From DATDQA01 sp035292505 (GTDB lineage Bacteria; Bacteroidota; Bacteroidia; Chitinophagales; Saprospiraceae): DNA of 12,115 nt. The first letter of the stretch is position 1. Each line of letters begins with the position of its first letter. A program made the position numbers and the translations under genes. The stretch covers positions 1-12,115 of the forward strand of contig DATDQA010000017.1 of assembly GCA_035292505.1 (NCBI GenBank). The letters run 5' to 3'. A model generated the notes under the pieces. The model made no database searches. It was not told where the DNA came from and saw only the letters and a list, made by a program, of their open reading frames with translations. Positions 5,583 to 12,115 of the stretch are shown in pieces.

Positions 5583-6647
5583 CTATATAGGCCCATCAAA
5601 GGAGATGTTTCCTTTCTTCCTTGCATAGAATTGCAGCAATGTACTGAGCACAGTTGCAACAGCAAGGATCAATAATAACAAATTCAATGTGCCAATACCC
5701 TGGAACCAGACTGCAAGTCCGATGAAGAGCAGGTTTGTCATAATAAGGATACCTGTTGCCTGCATGTGAGAGAGTCCTGCATCGATGAGCAGATGATGAA
5801 TGTGTGACCGGTCGGGATATAATGGCGACTTACCTTTCAACAGGCGGACGACAATCACTCGCAGCGTGTCAAAGAGAGGCAGAATGAGTAAACCAATCGC
5901 CACTGCAGGTACAGATTTAAATGCATAAGGAGAATCTCCAAGCTCTTTGTGAATCTCAATAAACTCAATGGTCAGGATTGCACACACGAGTCCCACCAAC
6001 AATGCTCCTGTGTCTCCCATGAAAATTTGGGCAGGGGTGAAATTGTACTTTAGAAATGCGATGATGGACCCTGCCAGTGCAAAGGCCACAATCGCCAGCG
6101 CAGTCTGATCGATAAGGAAAAACCATGTCCCAAGTGTAAGTGAAATCAATGCTCCGATACTCCCTGAGAGTCCGTTGATACCATCGATCAGATTGAATGC
6201 ATTCACGATGACCAGGATCGTAAACATCGATAACAGAATGCTTGGTATCTCCGGAATCGCATAAATACCGAAAATGCCGTACAGGCTTGTCAGTTTAATG
6301 TTTGCTTTGAAGACGAGAATAAAGGAAGCGAGAATTTGTCCTGCCAGTTTCTTGTATGGAGACACCGGATCGATATCATCCTTTGCGCCAATAAGAAAAA
6401 CGATGATGAACGCACAAAGAATATACTGCAGATCACCAAAGACATCGAAAGGTGTCCAGAGTATGATGGAAAAGATAACCCCTGCAAAGATTCCGATGCC
6501 CCCCAGTGTAGGCACATTCGTTGTGTGGGACTTCCGTGCATTCGGTTCATCATACAGATGTTTGGCCATCGCAACCCGGATGATCGGCGGGATTGCAAAA
6601 AAAGTGAGTCCGAAGGCGGTGATGAAACTGAGTATGATATCGTACAT
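5583..6647 (-). CDS. WecA/TagO/MraY-family polyprenyl-phosphate glycosyl-1-phosphate transferase (GT4-type)
   Basis: 354 residues from ATG 6647-6645. I chose this start because MYDIILSFITAFGLTFFAIP opens the first membrane span; the frame upstream to 6830 would overlap uppS and has no family character. The protein has about ten or eleven hydrophobic spans. Diagnostic motifs are HTTNVPTLGGIGIF (41-54), GAKDDID with the Asp90-Asp91 pair, NAFNLIDGINGLSG (149-162) with Asp155, FMGDTGALLVG (209-219) with Asp212, and HIHH (282-285), which is typical of WecA/TagO rather than MraY. The enzyme transfers a sugar-1-phosphate, probably a HexNAc-1-phosphate from its UDP-sugar, to undecaprenyl phosphate in the inner membrane, starting an O-antigen, capsule, exopolysaccharide or teichoic-type glycan; in Bacteroidota a surface glycan is the sensible guess. 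It is transcribed divergently from uppS, whose product is the precursor of its lipid substrate. Confidence 0.92.
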   Translation of the reverse strand: MYDIILSFITAFGLTFFAIPPIIRVAMAKHLYDEPNARKSHTTNVPTLGGIGIFAGVIFSIILWTPFDVFGDLQYILCAFIIVFLIGAKDDIDPVSPYKKLAGQILASFILVFKANIKLTSLYGIFGIYAIPEIPSILLSMFTILVIVNAFNLIDGINGLSGSIGALISLTLGTWFFLIDQTALAIVAFALAGSIIAFLKYNFTPAQIFMGDTGALLVGLVCAILTIEFIEIHKELGDSPYAFKSVPAVAIGLLILPLFDTLRVIVVRLLKGKSPLYPDRSHIHHLLIDAGLSHMQATGILIMTNLLFIGLAVWFQGIGTLNLLLLILAVATVLSTLLQFYARKKGNISFDGPI

Positions 6648-6693
6648 GATATCCGCAACAAAAAACGGTGCGTCAAAGTACGTGAATTTTAAC

Positions 6694-6768
6694 GGCAGAA
6701 GGGCAGAAGGGCAGAAGGGAGTGTACGGTTTCCACCATTCCGCCATTCCGCCCTTGCACCGTTCTGCC
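6694..6768. repeat. Microrepeats of 8-nt period between the divergent WecA-like and uppS genes
   Basis: GGCAGAAG occurs three times in exact tandem (6694-6717), followed by CCATTCCG twice in tandem (6735-6750) and TTCTGCC (6762-6768), the reverse complement of GGCAGAA. The arrays fill most of the 151-base divergent promoter region. Confidence 0.75.
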
Positions 6769-6780
6769 TTTTCAAAAATG

Positions 6781-6788
6781 TACTTTTG
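6781..6788 (+). promoter_or_regulatory. Candidate -7 element of the uppS promoter
   Basis: TACTTTTG fits TAnnTTTG exactly. A TTG at 6754-6756 lies 24 bases upstream, slightly farther than usual for the -33 element. Start of transcription would fall about 7 bases downstream, near 6795, only a few bases before the uppS ATG at 6799. The octamer overlaps an alternative upstream ATG at 6778. Confidence 0.4.
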
Positions 6789-6798
6789 CAGCGCATCA

Positions 6799-7569
6799 AT
6801 GACTTCTTTTAAGGAAAAAATCGATCTCACCCGCCTGCCTCAGCATATCGCTGTGATCATGGATGGCAATGGCCGTTGGGCTAAGGAGCATGGACGTCCA
6901 AGAGTCTACGGGCATCGCCATGGTGTACAGTCAGTACGCGAAACCACGGAAGCAGCAGCAGAGATCGGGATTCAATGGCTGACCCTCTACGCTTTTTCTG
7001 CCGAAAACTGGAATCGTCCCCAACTTGAGGTCAACGCCTTGATGTCTTTGCTCGTAGATACGTTGCGAAAGGAAATTGAAACACTGAATAAAAACAATAT
7101 CCGCCTCCAGGCAATTGGCGACCTTGAGAAGTTGCCAAAACGTACGTATAAAGCCTTGCTGGAAGGGATAGGAAACACGAGTCAGAATACACGTATGACG
7201 CTCACACTGGCATTGAATTATAGCGCGAGATGGGAAATCACTCAGGCATGTCGGAAGATCGTCGAAGAAGTACAGAAAGAGCTCATTGCACCGGCTGCAA
7301 TTAGTGAGGAGTATTTTGCTTCTAAGCTGACAACCGTACAGATGCCGGATCCGGAATTACTCATTCGTACCAGTGGAGAATACAGGATCAGCAACTTCCT
7401 CCTCTGGCAGATCGCATATACGGAATTGTACTTTTCGCCGGTGTTCTGGCCGGATTTCAGAAAAGAGCATTTCTATCAGGCGCTTGTCAATTACCAACAG
7501 CGTGAAAGGCGTTTCGGGATGACAAGCGAGCAGCTCTTAACCGCCCAGACACAGACAACACGGCAGTGA
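6799..7569 (+). CDS. uppS: Isoprenyl transferase / di-trans,poly-cis-undecaprenyl diphosphate synthase
   Basis: 256 residues, the normal length. I chose ATG 6799 because MTSFKEKIDLTRLPQHIAVI leads directly into MDGNGRW (21-27); an ATG at 6778 would add only MYFCSAS, and longer extensions overlap the WecA-like gene. Catalytic Asp22 is present. Further family signatures are TLYAFSAENWNRP (62-74), LNYSARWEI (139-147), and the substrate-binding block LLIRTSGEYRISNFLLWQ (187-204) with its Arg-rich diphosphate site. TELYFSPVFWPDF (208-220) completes the fold. The enzyme condenses isopentenyl diphosphate onto farnesyl diphosphate to give undecaprenyl diphosphate, the lipid carrier for peptidoglycan and surface glycans. 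It is followed by bamA, the usual Bacteroidota arrangement. The tail after residue 240 is short and polar (TAQTQTTRQ) and probably disordered. Confidence 0.96.
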   Translation: MTSFKEKIDLTRLPQHIAVIMDGNGRWAKEHGRPRVYGHRHGVQSVRETTEAAAEIGIQWLTLYAFSAENWNRPQLEVNALMSLLVDTLRKEIETLNKNNIRLQAIGDLEKLPKRTYKALLEGIGNTSQNTRMTLTLALNYSARWEITQACRKIVEEVQKELIAPAAISEEYFASKLTTVQMPDPELLIRTSGEYRISNFLLWQIAYTELYFSPVFWPDFRKEHFYQALVNYQQRERRFGMTSEQLLTAQTQTTRQ

Positions 7570-7594
7570 TATCGACCGTTTTCAGGCACAAGAT

Positions 7595-7602
7595 TACTTT
7601 TG
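7595..7602 (+). promoter_or_regulatory. Candidate -7 element of a bamA promoter
   Basis: TACTTTTG, the same octamer as before uppS, lies between the uppS stop and the bamA start. It would place a transcription start near 7609 and a leader of roughly 38 bases. No clear -33 TTG is visible upstream, so bamA may also be read from the uppS promoter. Confidence 0.35.
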
Positions 7603-7646
7603 ATCTCAGAAAAAAAGAAAGAATACGTTTTTTTAACCAGTCATAC

Positions 7647-10166
7647 ATGAATCATTGGATTACCCTTCTTACGGCATTGCTGCTGACGCAACTCACTGTT
7701 TTTGCCCAGCAGAGCCAGGATTCTATCCCCCTGAAAGAGTGGTCCGAACCCCAAGAGTACGAGATCGGTGGTATCAAAATCAGCGGGGCTTTTAACAGTG
7801 ATGAGAGCGCCATCAAGTCAGTGGCCGGCCTGCGAGTGGGTGACAGAATCACAATACCTGGTCCTGACATTACCCGTGCAATCCTCAATCTCTGGAAACT
7901 GCGTCTTTTCACAGACGTCCAGATCATTCAGGAAAAGATCATTGGTGAGACAATCTTCCTGAATATCTATCTGCAGGAACGCTCAAGGCTCTCGCGTTAC
8001 GCCTATACTGGTGTACCGAAATCAACGCATGAAGACCTGAATGATGTCGTGAAACCATTCCTCATCAAAGGACAGATTGTCTCAGAGGATACAAAAATGA
8101 ATGCTGTGCAGGCGATCGAAAAATACTATCGCAATAAAGGGTTTCATGATGTGGAAGTGATAGTGGTTGAAAGCGCAGAGAAAGAACTCAAGAATGCGGT
8201 GATCCTTGAGTTTGATATTAAAAAGAACAATCGCGTGAAAATCGCGCAAGTAATGTTCACAGGAAATGAGAATGTGAAGAGCGGAAAGCTCAAAAAGCTC
8301 ATGAAACACACGAAAGCGAAAAGCAAGATCCTCGCAAAGTCAAAACTTGTCACGAAGGACTATAAAGAAGATAAACAGGCCCTTGTAGCATATTACAATA
8401 CGATTGGATATCGTGATATGGAAATCATTGAAGATTCCATCTGGCGCGATGAGAAAGGCCAGATCAATATCCATATGATGATCGATGAAGGTCAGAAGTA
8501 CTATTTCCGGGATATCACATGGAAAGGGAATTCTATTCACACGGATGAGCGACTCTCTACGATACTCGGTATCAAGAAAGGTGATGTCTATGATGATGAA
8601 TTACTCGAAAATCGACTGCGCTTCAGTCTCGATGGTCGTGACGTGAGTTCGCTCTATCTCGATGATGGATATTTATTCTTTGATGTACGCCCTGTCGAAG
8701 TCGCTGTCGAAAACGATTCCATTGATATTGAGATGCGGATTTTCGAAGGGCCGCAGGCAACTATCGATCAGGTGATCATCGAAGGCAATGACCGCACGCA
8801 TGAGCATGTGATTCGTCGCGAGATTCGCACCACTCCCGGACAAAAATTCAGCCGCTCGGATATCATACGTTCTCAGCGGCAAATCCTGAACCTCGGCTAT
8901 TTCGATCAGGAGAAATTTGGTATTGAGACGCCAGTAGATCAGGCGCGTGGTACGGTAGATATTATTTATAAAGTCGAAGAACGGCCGTCCGATCAGTTGG
9001 AGTTATCAGCAGGGTGGGGTGGCTTTGGACGGAGCAGAGTCATCGGTACATTGGGAGTGGTATTCAATAATTTTTCGCTCCGGAATATTCTGAATCGGGA
9101 AGCATGGCATCCATTACCACAGGGAGATGGGCAAAAGTTGTCGATGCGTGCACAGACGAACGGAGATTTTTATCAATCATACAATTTTTCATTTACAGAG
9201 CCATGGCTTGGAGGAAAGAAACCGACGTCCTTCACAGTTGGTGCAGTAAGGACAGCCTTCAATAATGAGTTCTTTAACGGAGGAAAGCTTGCAATAAACC
9301 GGGGGTTTGCAGGTATCGGTACAAGACTTCGCTGGCCTGATGACAATTTTATTGTGAATGCACAAGTCGCACTTGAAGCGTTGAACCTCGAAGACTATAC
9401 ATCACGGGACTTTGTCGATAAGTTTGGCAATTTTATCACAGATGGCAGTTACAACAACTTCAGTCTCGCACTGACGCTTTCACGTAACACGATCAGCGAA
9501 CCCATCTTTCCACGGAGTGGATCGAATGTCTCCCTGACTGCTAAACTGACCCCGCCGTATACCACACTCTTTGGTCGTGATTTCGATATGAATGATCCGC
9601 AGAGTCTTTACAAGTTTGTGGAATATCACAAATGGCGTATCGATGCAGAATGGTACGCACCACTCGGCGGAAAATTTGTGTTGAAGACTGCAGCCAAAAT
9701 GGGATTCCTTGGTTACTTTAATAATGGGATTGGCACCCCACCATTTGAGCGTTTCGAACTCGGTGGGGATGGAATCAGCAATCAGCGTTTTGGCATCACC
9801 GGCAAAGACATTATTTCATTGCGCAGCTATGACCCGGAAGACATTGTCGCAAATAATCTCGGTGGCGCTTCCATCTTCAATAAGTTCACAGTAGAACTGC
9901 GCTACCCCATTTCGCTCAATCCATCTACCACGATTTTCGGACTTGCATTCCTTGAAGGAGGAAATAGCTGGACGAGTTTCGATGCCTATAATCCGTTTGA
10001 TCTTCGCAGATCGGCAGGCGTCGGTGTGAGAGTCTTCTTGCCGATGTTCGGACTTCTTGGCTTCGACTACGGATGGGGTTGGGACAAGCCGACACTTATT
10101 GCAAATGATGCAAAATGGTCGGAATTCGGAAAGTTTAGTTTGATCCTTGGCTTTGAGCCGGATTGA
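7647..10166 (+). CDS. bamA: Outer-membrane protein assembly factor BamA (YaeT/Omp85)
   Basis: 839 residues. I chose ATG 7647 because MNHWITLLTALLLTQLTVFA is a signal peptide with cleavage after Ala20; a GTG at 7566 overlaps the uppS stop and would add a basic non-signal segment. The periplasmic part (about 35-450) reads as a series of POTRA-like repeats: one begins EIGGIKISGAF, later ones RVKIAQVMFTGNENV, YYFRDITWKGNS and ATIDQVIIEGNDRT. Each follows the beta-alpha-alpha-beta-beta pattern, and five repeats are expected. The C-terminal half is a 16-stranded barrel; landmarks are YNFSFTEPWLGGKKPT, SEPIFPRSGS, and near the end VRVFLPMFGLLGFDYGWGW. BamA inserts beta-barrel proteins into the outer membrane and is essential in Gram-negative bacteria. 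The protein ends FSLILGFEPD, so the usual terminal aromatic residue is followed by three extra residues. The expected skp/ompH gene is not directly downstream. Confidence 0.96.
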   Translation: MNHWITLLTALLLTQLTVFAQQSQDSIPLKEWSEPQEYEIGGIKISGAFNSDESAIKSVAGLRVGDRITIPGPDITRAILNLWKLRLFTDVQIIQEKIIGETIFLNIYLQERSRLSRYAYTGVPKSTHEDLNDVVKPFLIKGQIVSEDTKMNAVQAIEKYYRNKGFHDVEVIVVESAEKELKNAVILEFDIKKNNRVKIAQVMFTGNENVKSGKLKKLMKHTKAKSKILAKSKLVTKDYKEDKQALVAYYNTIGYRDMEIIEDSIWRDEKGQINIHMMIDEGQKYYFRDITWKGNSIHTDERLSTILGIKKGDVYDDELLENRLRFSLDGRDVSSLYLDDGYLFFDVRPVEVAVENDSIDIEMRIFEGPQATIDQVIIEGNDRTHEHVIRREIRTTPGQKFSRSDIIRSQRQILNLGYFDQEKFGIETPVDQARGTVDIIYKVEERPSDQLELSAGWGGFGRSRVIGTLGVVFNNFSLRNILNREAWHPLPQGDGQKLSMRAQTNGDFYQSYNFSFTEPWLGGKKPTSFTVGAVRTAFNNEFFNGGKLAINRGFAGIGTRLRWPDDNFIVNAQVALEALNLEDYTSRDFVDKFGNFITDGSYNNFSLALTLSRNTISEPIFPRSGSNVSLTAKLTPPYTTLFGRDFDMNDPQSLYKFVEYHKWRIDAEWYAPLGGKFVLKTAAKMGFLGYFNNGIGTPPFERFELGGDGISNQRFGITGKDIISLRSYDPEDIVANNLGGASIFNKFTVELRYPISLNPSTTIFGLAFLEGGNSWTSFDAYNPFDLRRSAGVGVRVFLPMFGLLGFDYGWGWDKPTLIANDAKWSEFGKFSLILGFEPD

Positions 10167-10198
10167 TGGGATTCATCATTCTTCATTCTCGATTTTCA

Positions 10199-11068
10199 AT
10201 GAGAGGTTTCCTGCTTTTAATTTTTGCCGCCCCTGGGATGCTTTCTGCTCAATCTCAGCCGGTAGAACTTGGTGCTATTCATTGGCTTCGTTCTATGGAA
10301 CAAGCTCAGGTACAAAGTCAGGAAGAACAAAAACCAATCCTTATTCTCTTCCAGGAAGTACCTGGTTGTGCGACATGCAGAAATTATGGACGTGAAGTGC
10401 TGACATATCCTCTTATCGTTGAAGCAATCGAAACTGAGTTTATTCCACTTGTCGTTTACAACAACATAGCGGGCCACGATGCAGAGATTCTCCGGAGATA
10501 CAACGAGCCGTCCTGGAATAATCCTGTGGTGCGCATCGTCAATAATAACGGAGAAGACATTCTACCACGACTCAGTGGTAATTATAGCCTGAGTGGATTG
10601 GCGAGCCGGATACGCCAGGCTCTGATAGAATTAAATGGCAAGGCACCTGCTTATGTCCAACTTCTTGCCGATGAATTGTCAGCAATACAATTGGGTACAG
10701 CGAGTATCACATTTTCTATGCATTGTTTCTGGACAGGAGAAGCCCTGTTCGGTAAGATCAATGGTGTGGTGAAAACAACAGCCGGTTTTCAAAGTGGGAA
10801 GGAGGTTGTGGTCGTTGAGTATGATCCACGTCTGATGACAAAAGCGCAACTGGATAAGATCGCTGAAGGGCAAAGTTGCCATGCCGAAACACAGGGCAAT
10901 ATACGTCCCGATTCCACTCCAAAATATTATCTCTCCAAAAGTAAATACCGCCACATCCCGATGACTGAACTCCAGAAGTGCAGGGTAAACAGCGCACTCG
11001 CTGAAAAGCAAAATCCCGATGAGTTTCTTTCTCCACGTCAGCTCGTGATGGTGAGGACAGAAGACTGA
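10199..11068 (+). CDS. Exported thioredoxin-fold protein with C-terminal MsrA-like segment
   Basis: 289 residues. ATG 10199 is preferred because MRGFLLLIFAAPGMLSAQSQ is a signal peptide (cleavage after Ala18); an ATG at 10163 overlaps the bamA end. The thioredoxin-like domain (about 20-145) carries VPGCATC with Cys57 and Cys60, and YNEPSWNNPVVRIV (101-114) with a Pro near the cis-proline site. The C-terminal part has SMHCFWTGEALFGKINGVVKT (173-193), corresponding to the GCFWxxE catalytic motif of peptide methionine sulfoxide reductase A (Cys176, Glu181). TAGFQSGKEVVVVEYDP (194-210) follows, matching the MsrA GYxGG and EVVxVxYDP strands. The stretch between these, which in full MsrA binds the substrate, is much shorter, and no DxGxQYRS motif is seen. 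Two more cysteines (227, 261) could act as resolving residues. It probably performs thiol redox repair in the periplasm. It follows bamA by 32 bases; its last codons fall in a GGACT-type repeat array. Confidence 0.88.
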   Translation: MRGFLLLIFAAPGMLSAQSQPVELGAIHWLRSMEQAQVQSQEEQKPILILFQEVPGCATCRNYGREVLTYPLIVEAIETEFIPLVVYNNIAGHDAEILRRYNEPSWNNPVVRIVNNNGEDILPRLSGNYSLSGLASRIRQALIELNGKAPAYVQLLADELSAIQLGTASITFSMHCFWTGEALFGKINGVVKTTAGFQSGKEVVVVEYDPRLMTKAQLDKIAEGQSCHAETQGNIRPDSTPKYYLSKSKYRHIPMTELQKCRVNSALAEKQNPDEFLSPRQLVMVRTED

Positions 11069-11104
11069 GGACTCGGGGACAGCGGACTGAAGGACTGCCG
11101 ACTC
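11055..11104. repeat. Degenerate GGACTGNN array at the junction of two convergent genes
   Basis: About seven imperfect copies of GGACTGNN (units of 5-8 bases) run from 11055 to 11104. The array covers the last residues and stop codon of the plus-strand gene ending at 11068 and almost the whole 40-base gap to the convergent gene ending at 11109. Confidence 0.7.
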
Positions 11105-11108
11105 TTTT

Positions 11109-11858
11109 CTACTCTGTGACAAAATCAATAAACGGATCCCGCTCGAGGCCCAATTCACTATGATGTCTTCCCGATCGCAGATCTTCTATGACAATGCGAT
11201 ATGGTCCGATATGATGTCTAGTGGAAATCCGGACATCTTCAATTATTGTCCATTGCTCCCATGTCGCCTTCAGTCCACGGATCGGTAACAGTCGCACCCA
11301 CATTCTCCATTCAGTGGGAACATATTTTTCAGTGATCCAGAGAAAACTATCACCAGGAGTCAGACCTCCTCTTGTGTACGTGACCAGGAGTGCTCTCTGA
11401 TCGTCATCCATGCTGACCAGGCGCCTCACAGCGCCCCCATCCCGAAGTTTACAAATTGGGTTGAGCCAAAAAGAATCATTGCACCAGAATTTCCATGCCT
11501 CAGCTATACACTTTCGTTTTTTTTCAATCGTGCGCCGCTCGCCCTTTTTCCAGACGATGCCATCGATGGTATTGAGGTTGAGAAGCACACGCACATCGCG
11601 ATACCTAATTTCGACCAGATTATAAAGCTTGTCCCAGACATAGTGGCGTTTGCCCTGGTAGGACCATGCGACGTATCTGAGCCTTTCCCATGCATCGCAA
11701 TTCACCGCCGCGAGCATAGAATCAGTGATCGCCTCCGCTTCAGGACCGACTACGCCACGAGGAATTGATTTGTTGGAAATAATGATGAATACGATGCAAG
11801 CAACGATTACAAGGCATGCTGCGTAAAGAAGACCTCTGAGAACAACAAGAAATTTCAT
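11109..11858 (-). CDS. Membrane-anchored protein of unknown function
   Basis: 249 residues from ATG 11858-11856. One hydrophobic segment (about 8-28, including IVACIVFIII) near the N-terminus acts as an uncleaved anchor or signal; the rest faces the periplasm. The ectodomain is strand-rich and rich in Trp and aromatic residues. Recognisable stretches are WERLRYVAWSYQGKRHYVWD (57-76), an FWCNDSFWLNPICKLRD block (125-139), and LLVTYTRGGLTPGDSFLWIT (157-176). WRMWVRLLPIRGLKATWEQW (184-203) and ISTRHHIGPYRIVIEDL (211-227) follow. I recall uncharacterised Bacteroidota proteins of this length with the same NDSFW and TPGDSYLW-like words, but I know no function. The pattern of paired strands with a central Trp-rich face resembles lipid- or lipoprotein-binding folds of the LolA type; this is a guess. 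It is convergent with the thioredoxin/MsrA-like gene and stands alone. Confidence 0.85.
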   Translation of the reverse strand: MKFLVVLRGLLYAACLVIVACIVFIIISNKSIPRGVVGPEAEAITDSMLAAVNCDAWERLRYVAWSYQGKRHYVWDKLYNLVEIRYRDVRVLLNLNTIDGIVWKKGERRTIEKKRKCIAEAWKFWCNDSFWLNPICKLRDGGAVRRLVSMDDDQRALLVTYTRGGLTPGDSFLWITEKYVPTEWRMWVRLLPIRGLKATWEQWTIIEDVRISTRHHIGPYRIVIEDLRSGRHHSELGLERDPFIDFVTE

Positions 11859-11936
11859 TAATGATAGAACATTTCCTCACTTACTCTAATATCTGAAGCA
11901 GTAGTTATTGCTAATAAAACAATGTTACGAAATTCA

Positions 11937-11944
11937 TACCTTTG
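11937..11944 (+). promoter_or_regulatory. Candidate -7 element for the GT2 gene
   Basis: TACCTTTG fits TAnnTTTG exactly and lies about 95 bases ahead of the ATG at 12040, in the 181-base gap between divergent genes. The nearest upstream TTG (11908-11910) is 26 bases away, longer than ideal. No other structure is evident in the gap. Confidence 0.35.
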
Positions 11945-12039
11945 GAAGATACCTGATAGCCTTTTATGAAAGGCAGAAAGAAATGACTACAAAGTATCAT
12001 TAGCCCGGGTAGTCCGAATACTCAATATTTTGCACCCCA

Positions 12040-12115
12040 ATGTACAAAGGAAAGAAAGTCGTTGTTGTACTGCCGGCTTATAATGCAGCGAGTACGCTGG
12101 AACAGACCTATCGTG
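12040..12115 (+). CDS. Family 2 glycosyltransferase, N-terminal fragment cut by the window edge
   Basis: ATG at 12040 opens 25 codons up to the edge. The start reads MYKGKKVVVVLPAYNAASTL, followed by EQTYR. The VVVVLPAYNAASTL stretch is the first strand and loop of the GT-A fold of family 2 glycosyltransferases; the PAYN motif contacts the nucleotide-sugar. Substrate and acceptor cannot be inferred from this fragment. A role in surface glycan or lipid-linked glycan synthesis would match the undecaprenyl-related genes about 4-6 kb upstream, but there is no operon link in view. Confidence 0.85.
   Translation, partial: MYKGKKVVVVLPAYNAASTLEQTYR

Noticed and set aside
6274..6798. Long plus-strand frame continuous with uppS
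   Set aside because: It is antisense to the conserved WecA-like gene and crosses the microrepeats; the UppS family start is at 6799.
6648..6830. Upstream extension of the WecA-like gene
   Set aside because: It overlaps the start of uppS, runs through the microrepeats and lacks family similarity; the first membrane span starts right after 6647.
7566..7646. GTG-started extension of bamA overlapping the uppS stop
   Set aside because: The signal peptide begins at 7647; the extension would place a basic segment ahead of it.

Overview
The window looks like a chromosomal segment of a member of the Bacteroidota (Saprospiria/Chitinophagia-like by general feel; genus not determinable). The evidence is the divergent uppS-bamA block with Bacteroidota-type sequences, octamers matching the Bacteroidota -7 promoter element TAnnTTTG, the scarcity of clear Shine-Dalgarno sites, a TlpA-type thioredoxin protein, and intergenic DNA packed with short palindromes and 7-8-nt microrepeats.

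Layout. Positions 1-519 (minus) hold the N-terminal part of a putative lipoprotein that runs off the left edge. Positions 520-2020 are mostly non-coding and form a mosaic of compact palindromes and inverted repeats around one small gene (1426-1749, minus, possibly YggL-like). Positions 2021-2981 (minus) hold an RDD-family membrane protein followed by a membrane-anchored TlpA-type thioredoxin protein; the RDD gene carries an in-frame palindromic repeat. Positions 2982-3361 hold no convincing gene but a structured stretch ending in a clear minus-strand intrinsic terminator. Positions 3362-4437 (minus) hold two small exported, cysteine-containing proteins of unknown function. Positions 4438-4872 are AT-rich and apparently gene-free, with one long imperfect palindrome. 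Positions 4873-6647 (minus) hold a WecA/TagO-like polyprenyl-phosphate glycosyl-1-phosphate transferase followed by a HAD hydrolase.

Divergent from these, 6799-11068 (plus) holds uppS, bamA and a thioredoxin-fold protein with a C-terminal MsrA-like segment. A convergent gene (11109-11858, minus) encodes a membrane-anchored protein of unknown function. The window ends in the first 25 codons of a family 2 glycosyltransferase (12040 onward, plus).

How the genes fit together: the centre is an envelope-biogenesis locus. UppS makes undecaprenyl diphosphate, the divergent WecA-like enzyme would load sugar-1-phosphate onto undecaprenyl phosphate, the truncated GT2 may extend such glycans, and BamA inserts outer-membrane proteins. 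Two thioredoxin-fold proteins and the cysteine-bearing exported proteins suggest envelope thiol chemistry, but that link is inference. The most unusual content is the repeat landscape: palindromes of shared design (4-11-bp arms, very small centres) between genes, one inside a coding sequence, and degenerate 7-8-nt arrays at several gene boundaries. I did not find a defence system, CRISPR array, transposase, rRNA or tRNA.
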